NCBI RefSeq assembly: GCF_003668875.1 | Contig: NZ_RAWM01000103.1 | Location: 1 to 32,778, forward strand | Length of the DNA: 32,778 bases | Reading direction: 5' to 3' | From: Corallococcus interemptor | Lineage (GTDB): Bacteria; Myxococcota; Myxococcia; Myxococcales; Myxococcaceae | Shown: in pieces, positions 1-8,051 of the stretch | How the letters are laid out: the number at the start of each line of letters is the position of its first letter | How positions within the stretch are numbered: position 1 is the stretch's first letter | Translations under genes and position numbers: made by a program | The notes under the pieces: model-generated | Database searches by the model: none | What the model was told of the DNA's origin: nothing | The model's input: only the letters and a program-made list of their open reading frames with translations

Positions 1-94
1 GGGTGGGGGAGGTGGGGCGCAGCCACCAGAAGACCCCGGCTCCCAGGAGGAGCAGGAGCACGACCCCGATGACCACCGCCGACGGCTTCCGCAT
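1..94 (-). CDS. N-terminus of a membrane-anchored or exported protein (partial)
   Basis: Only the first 31 codons lie in the window; the gene continues leftward beyond base 1. Translation from the ATG at 94 gives MRKPSAVVIGVVLLLLLGAG followed by VFWWLRPTSPT: two basic residues, then an uninterrupted hydrophobic stretch of about 17 residues. That is the pattern of a signal anchor or uncleaved signal peptide with the rest of the protein outside the cytoplasm. A GGAGGGG ribosome binding site sits about 5 nt upstream of the ATG, which supports this start. No domain is visible in the part present, so no function is assigned. Confidence 0.6.
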   Translation of the reverse strand, partial: MRKPSAVVIGVVLLLLLGAGVFWWLRPTSPT

Positions 95-181
95 GGCGCC
101 CCTCCAGGGTGGGCGACTGTAGCAGCAGGGCTGACGCGGGCCGATTCAGGGGGGGAGCGGCGGAAAAAAACAGGGCCGAAC

Positions 182-347
182 CAAGGTTTTTTCCGGCCGA
201 CGTATTGAAGGCGAGGTGGGGATGCTGGGGGCAGAGCCACCAGGGTCCAAGGGCTCGGGCCGCAAGAGCGGACCGGGCAGAGGGGGAAAGGGTTTCGGGG
301 GTTGATCTTCCGGGACTCAAGGTTTTTGGCAGTCGACGTTTTGAAGG
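182..347. repeat. Imperfect 30-bp direct repeat, two copies 136 bp apart
   Basis: Copy one is at 182-211 and copy two at 318-347. Both begin CAAGGTTTTT, share a central CGACGT and end TTGAAGG; about 23-24 of 30 positions agree. The middle six bases differ. No third copy was seen in this window. They could be binding sites or the remnant of a local duplication; neither can be shown from the sequence. Confidence 0.4.
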
Positions 348-417
348 AAAAGCAGGACGGACGCGGAGCTTTGGGGGCCGCATCCGAGAGGGGGACCCCT
401 CGGGGGAGGGGTTGAGT

Positions 418-461
418 TACTGGGAGCGCGTCGAGGGGGCGCGCTCCCAGTATTTTTTTTT
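418..461 (+). terminator. Strong rho-independent terminator, rightward
   Basis: A perfect 13-bp stem (TACTGGGAGCGCG at 418-430 pairing with 440-452) closes a 9-base loop and is followed at once by nine T residues at 453-461. Orientation is rightward only: the opposite strand has no T-tract after the hairpin. No recognisable rightward gene lies between base 95 and the hairpin, so the transcript it ends is unknown. It may end a small RNA, or stop antisense transcription from entering the end of the SbcC-like gene. Confidence 0.85.
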
Positions 462-503
462 GCATCGACCTGGAGGCCCGGGCTGCCGTGGCGCCTGGAG
501 TTC

Positions 504-3500
504 CTACCCGCCGGAGACGACCCGCAGGCCTTCGCGAGGCGCCTTCGTGGCGCCGGGCAGCTCCAGGACGTGGGCGCCTTCGGCTTCGAAGAGTTCGCGG
601 ATCCACGGGTGGCAGGTGAAGGCGAGGACCTGGTGGGCCTCGGCCATCCTCGCGAAGAGGCGCACCGCGCCCCGGGCCCGTTCTGGATCGAAGTTCACCA
701 GCACGTCGTCCGTGATGAGTGGCAGCGTGCCCCGCGTCTCTCCGAAGTCGCGGATGACGGCCAGACGGAACGCGAGGAACAGCTGCTCTCGCGTGCCCCG
801 GGACAGCTGCTCCGCGCTCCAGTCCCTCGCGCCGTCACTCACCCGCAGCTCTCGCGCGTCGCCCGCCGGGATGAAGACGCGGCGGTAGCGTCCCGCCGTC
901 AGCTCGGAGAACAGCTCGCTCGCCAGCTGGATGACGCGGGGCTGTTGTTCCTCCTCGAACCTGCGGCGCGCCCGTCCCAGCAGTGCCAGCGTCAGCCGGT
1001 CCGCCGCGTAGCGCGTGGCCAGCTCCGCCGCCTTCGCCCGCAGCGTCTCCTCCTGGATGCGCAGCCGCGACACCAGGTCGTCGTTCTCCCACTGCGACAG
1101 CTGCGTCTTCAGGCTGCCCTGCTCGGTGAGCACCGCCTTGTGCCGCTCGCCTTCCTCCCGGTGACGCTCGCGCAGCGTGGCGAGCTGTTCCTTCAGGCCC
1201 GGCTCTCCGCCCGCCGCGTGCACCTCCTCGTGCGCCGCGTTCTCTCCCAGGCCGGTGAGCGCCTGCACGCGCTGGACGTGCTCGCGCACCCGGGCCGTCA
1301 GCTCCGCGTACCTTCGCGCCTGCACCGCGCGGCGGCGGAAGGTGGCCTCGTCCTGGCAACCGCCTTCCGCGAGCAGCGCCTCCCACGCCTGGTCTTCATC
1401 CAGCGCCAGCTGGTCCAGCCGCGCCTTCTCCGCCAGCAGCTCTCCGCGCTGGCCGTCCAGGTGGCGTTGATCCGCTGCCCGCGAACGCACCTCCTCCAGC
1501 GCCACGGACACGCGCGCGGCCACCGTCTCCGCGGGCCCCGGGGGCAGGCCCGCCGCATGTGCTTCTTGCAGCAGCCGCGCCGTCACGGCTTCGCACGCGG
1601 CCTCCGCCACCGTGAACTCCTCTTCGTCCGTGCGCAGGTCCAACAGCCGCTGCCGCAGCGACGCGGCATCCAGCCACAGCGTCAGCGCGGACGCCGCGGA
1701 GAGGGCTTCCGGGAAGCGGCGCGACACCAGGAACGCCATCCACTCCTCACGCAGGACCTCCTCGCGCTGGCTCGCGCGCAGCCGTGCCTCCTCCACGCGC
1801 TGGTCCTCGCGCACCGCCGCGTCCCAGGCCGTGCGCAGCGTGTCCTCTTCACGCATCAACAGCTCGCGCCGCTCCGCCTGTGTCAGCAGCTCCGCGAGCT
1901 GTGACTCCTGCGCGGCCAGGTCCGACAGCGACGCGCCCGGGGACAGCCCCGCCGCGCCGGACGCGTGCAGCAGCTCCCGCTGGAGCAGCTCCTCGCGCGC
2001 GCTCAGCGCCGCTTGCGCCGAACGGAAGCGCTCCTCCTCCTGCTGCCTCCAGCGGTGCCGCGCCGCCTGCGCCTCCAGGCTGGCCTTGCGCGCCGTCTCC
2101 ACGCGGTGGCGCACGAACAACAGCAACCCCACCAGCAGCAGGCCGCCCACCGCGCACAGCACGCCCACCGTCGGACCCGCGAGCCACCCCGCGAGCGCCG
2201 CGAACCCCAGCGCCACGATGGCCGCCGCCACCACCCACGACTGTGGCAGCAACGAGCGCATGGGCACCGCGTCCGTGGGCGCACGCACGCCGTCCATCTG
2301 GCGGCGCTGCTCCATCCGCTGCTCGGCCAGCCGCTCCAGGTCCCCGCGCACCGCGCGCATCCGCCCCACCGCCGTCTGACGCTGCCGCACCTGCGCGGGC
2401 CGCGCCTCGGGCAGGGACTCCAGCTCCGCCAGGACCCGCGTCAGCGACGTCTCCAGCCGTGCCCGTTCCTCGCGCGTGCGCGTCTGATCCGCCTCCGCCT
2501 GCGCGAGCGCCGCGTCCGCCGCGTCCAGCCGGGCCGCGAGCGATTCCAGCTCCCCGCGTGCCCTCGCGCCCAGGTCCAGCGCGAGCAGCCCGCCCGCGTC
2601 CACCTCGAGCCCCAGCTCTCCCAGCGACTGCTCCAGCTGCCGCCGCCGCGACGTGAGCGCCGCCCTGCGCGCGGGCAATCCGCGAAGCTGCTCGGAGTGT
2701 CCCGAGTACGTGGCCAGCGCGGTGCGCAGGGACTCCGCGCGCTCGCGCACGGGCCATGGGGCCGTCAGCCGCTCCCGTGCTTCTTCGATGGGCGCCAGCC
2801 GCTCATGCAGCTGCGCCTGCTGGGCCCGGTACGTCTTGCGCCGCTGGAGCACGTCCTCCAGCCGCGTCTCCGCGCCCGGTGGAAAGGTGTCCAGCACCGG
2901 CAGCGTGGCCAGCTCCGCCCGGTCGCGCGCGAGCACCGCCAGGTCCCCCAGCGCGGAGTCCAAGCGCGAGGCGCGGTCCAGCGCGGACTCGGTCTGCTTG
3001 CGCGCCACCTCCAGCGCGTGGCCCTCCGCGATGCACTCCTCCAGCCGGTCCCGCGTGGAGAAGTAGAGCGCGGGCCGGTCCCCCGCCTCTCGCAGCTTCT
3101 GCTGCACCTCCTCCAGGTCCTTCATCACCAGGTTCAGTTCCTTCTTCTGGCCGCGCGGCAGGTACAGCGCCTCGGAGTCCTTCGTCAGCCGCTCCACCGC
3201 CTCCGGCAGCCGCCGAGCGCCCTGCATGCCCGCGGCGAACAGCGCCTCCGACACGCCGCGCTGCTTCGCGAGCCGCTGGAACGACGACAGCTCATCCAGG
3301 CGGAAGGCGAACACCTCGAAGAACAGCTCGCGCGGCACGTCCGCCAGCGCCTGGTCCAGCAGTGTCTCCGGCAGCGGCTGCCCGTCCGGGCCGCGCACCG
3401 TGAGCGTGCCCTCCGACGCGCGCTTGCCGCCGTGGCGGTGCACCACCAGCGGGCCGGAGGCCGTGTCCAGCCACAGCTCGCCGCCGAAGAGCGCGCCCTC

Positions 3501-3695
3501 CGGTTCGTAGCGCTCCGGCTGGCCGCGCTTCTCGAAGCCGAACAGCACGCCGCGCAGGAACGCGAGCAGCGTGCTCTTGCCCGCCTCGTTCGGGCCGTAC
3601 AGCAGCGTGAGCCCCGGCCCCGGCGTCCCCGAGTAGCCCCGGAAGTGCCCGAAGCCGTCCACCTGGAAGCGGGTGATGCGCAGGCCCGGCTTCAT
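504..3695 (-). CDS. SbcC/Rad50-like ATPase of the YhaN type
   Basis: This 1063-residue protein is an SMC-like ATPase that should work with the nuclease encoded just upstream in processing DNA ends. The Walker A motif GPNEAGKS is at residues 34-41 in the N-terminal half-ATPase. A long Arg/Glu/Gln/Ala-rich coiled coil follows. The ABC signature (LSRGTREQ, near residue 963) and Walker B (LITDDVLVNFD, near 990) lie in the C-terminal half. Two adjacent hydrophobic segments at about residues 483-530 interrupt the coiled coil, as known in the YhaN branch and absent from classical SbcC, so the tip may be membrane-embedded. No zinc-hook CxxC is apparent at that place. The ATG at 3695 overlaps the preceding stop as ATGA; the open frame extends further upstream but only into the preceding gene. 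Function is inferred from family and pairing; direct yhaN orthology is not established. Confidence 0.9.
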   Translation of the reverse strand: MKPGLRITRFQVDGFGHFRGYSGTPGPGLTLLYGPNEAGKSTLLAFLRGVLFGFEKRGQPERYEPEGALFGGELWLDTASGPLVVHRHGGKRASEGTLTVRGPDGQPLPETLLDQALADVPRELFFEVFAFRLDELSSFQRLAKQRGVSEALFAAGMQGARRLPEAVERLTKDSEALYLPRGQKKELNLVMKDLEEVQQKLREAGDRPALYFSTRDRLEECIAEGHALEVARKQTESALDRASRLDSALGDLAVLARDRAELATLPVLDTFPPGAETRLEDVLQRRKTYRAQQAQLHERLAPIEEARERLTAPWPVRERAESLRTALATYSGHSEQLRGLPARRAALTSRRRQLEQSLGELGLEVDAGGLLALDLGARARGELESLAARLDAADAALAQAEADQTRTREERARLETSLTRVLAELESLPEARPAQVRQRQTAVGRMRAVRGDLERLAEQRMEQRRQMDGVRAPTDAVPMRSLLPQSWVVAAAIVALGFAALAGWLAGPTVGVLCAVGGLLLVGLLLFVRHRVETARKASLEAQAARHRWRQQEEERFRSAQAALSAREELLQRELLHASGAAGLSPGASLSDLAAQESQLAELLTQAERRELLMREEDTLRTAWDAAVREDQRVEEARLRASQREEVLREEWMAFLVSRRFPEALSAASALTLWLDAASLRQRLLDLRTDEEEFTVAEAACEAVTARLLQEAHAAGLPPGPAETVAARVSVALEEVRSRAADQRHLDGQRGELLAEKARLDQLALDEDQAWEALLAEGGCQDEATFRRRAVQARRYAELTARVREHVQRVQALTGLGENAAHEEVHAAGGEPGLKEQLATLRERHREEGERHKAVLTEQGSLKTQLSQWENDDLVSRLRIQEETLRAKAAELATRYAADRLTLALLGRARRRFEEEQQPRVIQLASELFSELTAGRYRRVFIPAGDARELRVSDGARDWSAEQLSRGTREQLFLAFRLAVIRDFGETRGTLPLITDDVLVNFDPERARGAVRLFARMAEAHQVLAFTCHPWIRELFEAEGAHVLELPGATKAPREGLRVVSGG

Positions 3696-4942
3696 GACGT
3701 CTCCTCGTGGAGCTGCTCCACGCCACGTTGCCCCGCCTGCGCCACCAGCTCCGGCCGGGGCGCCTCCAGCGCGTCCACGCCCAGCCGCTTGAGCCGCTGT
3801 CCCAGCGTCGTCAGGTCCTCGTCGTCCCACAGCGACGCGAGCGCCGCGTCGTCGTGGGACAGCGCCTCCGCCTCTTCCAGCAGCGTGCCCAGGAAGCCGC
3901 CCCCGGCGCGCACCGCCTCCAGGTCCACCTCCGGCCGGCTGCCATCGCGCAGCGACTCCAGCAGCACCGGTGGATGCGCCCGCGCCAGCCTTTCGCGCAG
4001 GTCCGCCTCCAGCTGCGTCCTGGCGCCGGGCCTCGCGAGCTCCCGGTGCAGCGGGCCGCGTCCGGCCAGCGTGAGGCGCACCGCGTGCCCGTCGAAGTCC
4101 TGCGCGCAGCGCGACTCCACCACCTCCGAGGCCACCGCCTGGAGCATGTCCAGCGACGTGACGCCCGACAGCGGCACGTCCAGCCGGTGCCAGCGCACGC
4201 GGTCCACCGGCACGAAGCGCCTGCGCGCGATGCCGTCCTCCACGTCCACCACCACGCAGCCGCGCTCACCGGTCTCATGCACGTGGCGGCCCTGCGGGTT
4301 GCCCGGGTACACCGCCACGCCGCCCCCCGGCAGCAGGTGCTCCGCGCGCGTGTGCACGTGGCCCAGGGCCCAGTAGTCCAGGCCGCCGGCCGCCAGGTCC
4401 GCGGCCGTGCACGGCGCGTAGTTCGCGTGGCCCGCGTCGCCGCCCAGGTTCGCGTGCAGCAGGCCCACGCTGAAGTGCTCGCCGGTGCGGCGGAATCGCG
4501 CGGACAGGTTCTCGCGCACCTCCACGTCCGGATAGGACACGCCCTGCACGTGGCACAGGCGCCGGCCCTCGCGCCGCACCTCCACGTCCTCCCACCGCGG
4601 GCCGAACACCTTCACCGACGCGGGCAGCCCCAGCGTGCCGGTGTCTCCGCTCAGCGGATCATGGTTGCCGTGCACGATGAAGGTCTGGATGCCCGCGCGG
4701 TCCAGCCGCGCCAGCTCCGTGCGCAGCGCCAGCCGCGCGCGCACCGAGCGGTCCTTCACGTCGAACAGGTCCCCGGCCAGCAGCAGGAACGTCACGCGCT
4801 CGCGCAGGCACACGTCCACGATGCGGGCCAGGGCCTGGAAGGTGGACTGCTGGAAGCGCTCCAGGAGCGGGCCGTGCGTGGCCACTCCCCGGAACGGCGT
4901 GTCCAGATGGAGATCCGCGGCGTGCACGAAGGAGAAGCGCAT
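3692..4942 (-). CDS. SbcD/Mre11-like DNA repair exonuclease (YhaO type)
   Basis: This 416-residue metallophosphoesterase is the presumed nuclease partner of the SbcC-like ATPase downstream. All metal-site motifs are visible: D10 and H12 in HAADLHLD, G57-D58 in LAGDLFD, GNHD at 92-95, H163 in LLHAN, and GHVH at 194-197. The remaining C-terminal 200 residues would be the capping and partner-binding region. It is first in a two-gene operon, its stop overlapping the next start. The ATG at 4942 is chosen because the protein begins directly with the first beta strand (MRFSFVHAADLH), as family members do. The ribosome binding site there is weak, and an upstream in-frame extension lacks family-like sequence. 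In cells the pair is expected to open or trim double-strand ends and hairpins. Confidence 0.92.
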   Translation of the reverse strand: MRFSFVHAADLHLDTPFRGVATHGPLLERFQQSTFQALARIVDVCLRERVTFLLLAGDLFDVKDRSVRARLALRTELARLDRAGIQTFIVHGNHDPLSGDTGTLGLPASVKVFGPRWEDVEVRREGRRLCHVQGVSYPDVEVRENLSARFRRTGEHFSVGLLHANLGGDAGHANYAPCTAADLAAGGLDYWALGHVHTRAEHLLPGGGVAVYPGNPQGRHVHETGERGCVVVDVEDGIARRRFVPVDRVRWHRLDVPLSGVTSLDMLQAVASEVVESRCAQDFDGHAVRLTLAGRGPLHRELARPGARTQLEADLRERLARAHPPVLLESLRDGSRPEVDLEAVRAGGGFLGTLLEEAEALSHDDAALASLWDDEDLTTLGQRLKRLGVDALEAPRPELVAQAGQRGVEQLHEETS

Positions 4943-5101
4943 CGTGCCGGCACCGTACCCGAGTCCTGACGCCTCCCCGACTTTCCCGCCCCCCAGGGTG
5001 ATCCGCCGGTGGACACCGCACATGTCCTCCGGTCCCAGACGGTGTTCATCGCTGGAAACCCGGCACGTCGGACGCGCTGGCGGTGAAGCTTCAAGGTGAG
5101 G

Positions 5102-5134
5102 GGCGCGGGCGCGCCACCAGGGCCCGCCCGCGCC
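5102..5134 (-). terminator. GC-rich hairpin after the lipoprotein gene
   Basis: A perfect 10-bp stem (GGCGCGGGCG at 5102-5111 with 5125-5134) encloses a 13-base loop and starts 18 bases after the stop codon of the leftward lipoprotein gene. It lacks a convincing T-tract on the minus strand, so it is at best a weak intrinsic terminator or an mRNA 3'-end stabiliser. Confidence 0.35.
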
Positions 5135-5151
5135 GTCCCGGACCTCAAGGC

Positions 5152-5604
5152 CTAGCGGGTAGGCTCGGGGACCGAGCCGCCCGTGCTCCCGGTGTCGGTG
5201 TTGCTGCCGGACGAGCCCATGTCGTCGCTGGAGCCCGGAGTCATGGAGCCGCCGGTGTCGGAGCCACCGGAGCCCTCCATGCCGGAGCCGCCCATGCCCG
5301 CGTCACCGGCGCCGCCCATGCCCGCGTCACCGCCGCCACCCGTGCCACCCGCGTCGTAGCCGGAGCCGCCCATGCCCTGGTCCATCGTCGAACCCGCGCC
5401 CTGGCTCGTGCCCGTGCCCTGCTCCTGCTGCCCGGCGCCCATGCCAGGCTCGGAGGCGCCCTGCGAGCCCTGGGAGCCCTGCATGCTTCCGGAGCCTCCC
5501 GTGCCGCCGCCGCCCTCCTGCGAGCGTTCCTTGCTCTGGCACCCGGTCAGGGCCATCGCGCCCGCCACCGCCCCCAGCACCATCCATCGCGTGAAGCCAT
5601 TCAT
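5152..5604 (-). CDS. Gly/Ser-rich low-complexity lipoprotein
   Basis: The 150-residue product starts with a lipoprotein signal peptide (MNGFTRWMVLGAVAGAMALT) whose lipobox LTGC places the lipidated Cys at about residue 21. The mature part is almost entirely Gly, Ser, Met, Gln, Thr, Asp and Ala, including a GDAGMGGA-type tandem repeat, with no hydrophobic core and so probably no fold. The start at 5604 gives a canonical signal peptide and follows a GGGGGAT sequence, whereas the open frame 11 codons longer begins with a non-signal stretch. Such proteins are common in myxobacteria and have no known role; it could be a surface linker or spacer. It lies downstream of the methyltransferase gene with a 150-bp gap, probably as its own unit. 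Confidence 0.75.
   Translation of the reverse strand: MNGFTRWMVLGAVAGAMALTGCQSKERSQEGGGGTGGSGSMQGSQGSQGASEPGMGAGQQEQGTGTSQGAGSTMDQGMGGSGYDAGGTGGGGDAGMGGAGDAGMGGSGMEGSGGSDTGGSMTPGSSDDMGSSGSNTDTGSTGGSVPEPTR
5287..5332. repeat. 22-bp perfect tandem repeat with 24-bp period inside the lipoprotein gene
   Basis: The 22 bases at 5287-5308 recur exactly at 5311-5332. The period of 24 keeps the frame and encodes the eight-residue unit GDAGMGGA. Perfect identity at DNA level points to recent slippage, and copy number may vary between strains. Confidence 0.8.
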
Positions 5605-5754
5605 GTCTGATCCCCCGTGTTGGTGTGACGAACCCAAGGCTGGGGGTGGGACGGCGCGAGGACATCGTCCGGAGGCTCCGCGCCGCCGGGCCGCTCACGC
5701 CCCGGCCTGTGGGGCAGGGGCCCGCAGGGCTGGCCGGTCGAATGTGATGACGGC

Positions 5755-6699
5755 TCAACCCTCGCGGCGCAGCACGAGCAGCGCGTACTCCAGGCCTCCA
5801 TCCAGCAGGCCCTGTTGCAGCCACAGGTGCTCGCGGCGCGACTCGGCGCGCACGGCGTTGAGCGCGGCGCGCAGACCGCGAGCGTCCTCGGGGGCGCGGG
5901 CCAGGTGCTCGTGGACGCGCAGCTCCGAGCTCAGCGTCCAGAAGCCCACCGCCCTCGCGGACACGTCGTCGTGGGCCTCCAGCTCCAGGCCGGCTTCGTG
6001 CGCGTCGGCGAGGAACGCGTTCACGCTGCCCAGGTGCCGGCTCCACGCGTCCTCGGACGGGTGCATCGCGTTGGCTCGCACCCAGAAGCAGTCCGCGACG
6101 GCCAGCACGCCGCCGGGCTTGAGCCGGGCGTGCACGCCGCGCAGCCACTCCGCGCGGGGCAGGGCGCAGGTGTTCTCCACGGCGATGACGGCGTCGTAGC
6201 ACTCGCGGGGCCGGGGCGGCTCTCCCGTGCACAGCCGGGCCTGCACGTGCGCGCCCAGGCCGGCTTCGTGCGCGAAGCGGCGCACCTGCTCCAGGTGCGA
6301 GGGCACGGCCAGCAGCGCCGTCACCCGGGCGCGGTGCTCCTGGGCCCAGTACAGCGCGCTGCCGCCCAGCACGCTGCCCACGTCCAGCACCTCGCCGCCG
6401 TCCGGGAAGGGGCCCATGGCGCGCGCCAGCTCCGCGAGCAGCGCCTCCTGTGAACGCCTCAGGCACTCGCGCAGCTCCGGGCCCGGCGTGCCGGGCGGAG
6501 GCAGCCGGTCCACCAGCCCCGTGTGGCCGTACACGCGGGGCCCCGGACCCTGGCGGGCGAGTCCGCGCGCGGCGAGGGCTTCATGGTACGTCCGCACGTC
6601 GAACGGCGTGAGCGGGGCCGGGGCCACGGCTTCGTTCGCATCCCTCCCGCGCGCGAGGGGCGAGGACACCATCGGGATGAGGGCGCTGAGGGGCTTCAT
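5755..6699 (-). CDS. Class I SAM-dependent methyltransferase, small-molecule type
   Basis: The 314-residue protein has a Rossmann methyltransferase core. Motif I is EVLDVGSVLGGSA at about 103-115, the acidic strand-4 region is CYDAVIAVENTC, and the post-motif is LKPGGVLAVADCFW. An N-terminal region of about 100 residues precedes the core, as in the UbiE/tocopherol/geranyl-diphosphate C-methyltransferase group; this is a resemblance only and the substrate is unknown. In motif I the usual GCG is GSV, so the Cys is absent, which many active enzymes tolerate. The ATG at 6699 overlaps the stop of the histidine kinase gene as ATGA, so the two are translationally coupled. The long upstream extension of the open frame is antisense-type sequence overlapping the kinase in another frame and is rejected. 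Confidence 0.82.
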   Translation of the reverse strand: MKPLSALIPMVSSPLARGRDANEAVAPAPLTPFDVRTYHEALAARGLARQGPGPRVYGHTGLVDRLPPPGTPGPELRECLRRSQEALLAELARAMGPFPDGGEVLDVGSVLGGSALYWAQEHRARVTALLAVPSHLEQVRRFAHEAGLGAHVQARLCTGEPPRPRECYDAVIAVENTCALPRAEWLRGVHARLKPGGVLAVADCFWVRANAMHPSEDAWSRHLGSVNAFLADAHEAGLELEAHDDVSARAVGFWTLSSELRVHEHLARAPEDARGLRAALNAVRAESRREHLWLQQGLLDGGLEYALLVLRREG

Positions 6700-8051
6700 G
6701 GGTACTCCCGGGGCAGCAGGATGCGGAGCAGGGCGCCGCCGCCCGGTCCGTTGTGCCGGTGCAGCAGGCCGCCGCTGGCGCGGAGCAGGCACTCGCTGGT
6801 GTAGAGGCCCAGCCCCGTGCCCTGGGACTTGGTCGTGTAGAGCTCCTCCGCGGGCGCGTTGAGGCGCTCCGGGGGGAAGCCGGGTCCGTCGTCCTCGATC
6901 ACCACCTCCAGGCGGCCGCTGAGCGGTTCGGTGCGAGCCCGGATGAAGACCCGGGACGCGCCCTGTTCGCCATTGCCCTCGCATGCGTTGACAACCAGGT
7001 TCTCCACCACCCGGCGCAGCGTGAGCGGTCCGCCGCGCACGAGCGCGCGAGGAGGGCGGGGCGGCTCCAGCTCCACGTGGATGTCCACGTCCGGGAAGCG
7101 CAGGGACACCTGGGCCTGCACGGATTCCAACACCCCGCCCAGGTCCACGGCCTCCGGGTCGGTGCCGGCGAAGCGGCGGCTCTTGGCGCGGACCTCCCTC
7201 ACCATCTCCTGGAGCTGGCGCAGGCTGTCCTGGAGCTGGCGGGCCTGGTCGTCGAAGCCGGAGCGCGCGAGCCCGCCGCGCTGCGTGCCGAAGGCCTTCA
7301 GCATGTCCGCGGCGGTGCCGGCTTCGTGCAGCGCCTGGTCCATGCCCTGGTGGTGGCCGAGGATTTCGGCCATGGCCTGGGTGAGGCGGCCCACGTCGCG
7401 CTCCTGCTGTTCCACCAGCTGCGCGTGCACGGCGGCGCGCAGGCGGTCCGCGTCCGCGCGGGCCTGGTCGTAGCGCACGGCGAGCGAGCCCACGTACAGC
7501 TGCGCGACCACGGCGGCGGGGCCCACGAGGGTGAGCAGCCGCCCGTTTGGCGCGTGCCACCCCAGGGCCGCCGCGCCCAGCAGGGCCCCGAGCGTGCCCA
7601 CCATCAGGAAGGGCTCGCGCCACGTCACCCGGTAGCGCCGGCCGTGCACGGCGGAGGTTCCGATGAGCAGCACGCCCAGGAGGAATGCGCCGGGGAGCGC
7701 GGCGAGCGCCGTGAGGGTCGCGAGGAAGAAGTGCTCCAGCGCCAGGCCGGGCAGCCACGTGAGCCAGCCCCACGCGGCCACGCGTCCACGGCGCGCGTGC
7801 ACGAAGGCGAAGGCGACGCGGTGGACGGCGCAGGGCAGGAAGCACGCGAGCGCGGGCGTGAGGGGCACGGCGAAGAAGGCGTGGACGCCGGGGGCCCACG
7901 CGGTGGCTCCCACGAGCGCGGAGCCTCGCAGGAGGAAGCCCGCGACGGAGCGCACGCGCAGGGACGCGAGGAGCCGGCCCGCGTCCTGGGCGCGCATCCA
8001 GCGGCGGAAGGTGGTGACGCCCAGGCAGGAGGAGGCGGGCGGGGACTTCAT
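6696..8051 (-). CDS. Membrane histidine kinase, no response regulator adjacent
   Basis: This 451-residue sensor kinase has five or six hydrophobic segments between about residues 35 and 195, then a short coiled linker. The dimerisation/phosphoacceptor helix contains EILGHHQGMDQAL, with H233 or H234 as the likely phosphorylated residue. The ATPase domain carries the N box (ENLVVNAC, 350-357), G1 box (EDDGPGFP, 387-394) and G2 box (GTGLGLY, 411-417). There is no recognisable periplasmic ligand domain, so the signal is probably sensed within the membrane. No response regulator gene lies within reach, typical of myxobacterial orphan kinases. It is first in an operon with the methyltransferase. 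The start at 8051 was preferred over a frame 60 codons longer, whose extra part is basic and Pro/Ser-rich and unlike a kinase N-terminus. Confidence 0.88.
   Translation of the reverse strand: MKSPPASSCLGVTTFRRWMRAQDAGRLLASLRVRSVAGFLLRGSALVGATAWAPGVHAFFAVPLTPALACFLPCAVHRVAFAFVHARRGRVAAWGWLTWLPGLALEHFFLATLTALAALPGAFLLGVLLIGTSAVHGRRYRVTWREPFLMVGTLGALLGAAALGWHAPNGRLLTLVGPAAVVAQLYVGSLAVRYDQARADADRLRAAVHAQLVEQQERDVGRLTQAMAEILGHHQGMDQALHEAGTAADMLKAFGTQRGGLARSGFDDQARQLQDSLRQLQEMVREVRAKSRRFAGTDPEAVDLGGVLESVQAQVSLRFPDVDIHVELEPPRPPRALVRGGPLTLRRVVENLVVNACEGNGEQGASRVFIRARTEPLSGRLEVVIEDDGPGFPPERLNAPAEELYTTKSQGTGLGLYTSECLLRASGGLLHRHNGPGGGALLRILLPREYP

Larger units (their letters stand above)
95..503. other. 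Non-coding stretch with orphan terminator and imperfect repeat
   Basis: These 409 bases separate the leftward gene that starts at 94 from the end of the leftward SbcC-like gene at 504. The open frame here on the plus strand has no ribosome binding site or protein-like composition and runs on antisense into the SbcC-like gene, so I do not call it. What the stretch does hold is runs of A and T unusual for this genome (around 166-172, 187-192 and 322-326), a 30-base imperfect direct repeat, and a strong rightward hairpin-plus-T-tract at 418-461. The promoter of the gene starting at 94 must also lie here; I could not pick out a convincing -35/-10 pair. Confidence 0.6.

Noticed and set aside
324-346. 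Possible sigma-54 promoter (TGGCAG...TTTTG)
   Set aside because: The GG-GC spacing and the -12 element do not fit the consensus.
570-4376. Long rightward open frames (444 and 803 codons) opposite the SbcC/SbcD-like genes
   Set aside because: They are antisense frames kept open by GC-rich third positions. Their translations are Arg/Gln/His/Leu-rich without domains, while the leftward frames carry full catalytic motifs.
6700-7899. 400-codon N-terminal extension of the methyltransferase frame
   Set aside because: It overlaps the histidine kinase gene in another frame and is low-complexity; the ATG at 6699 with the ATGA overlap is the natural start.
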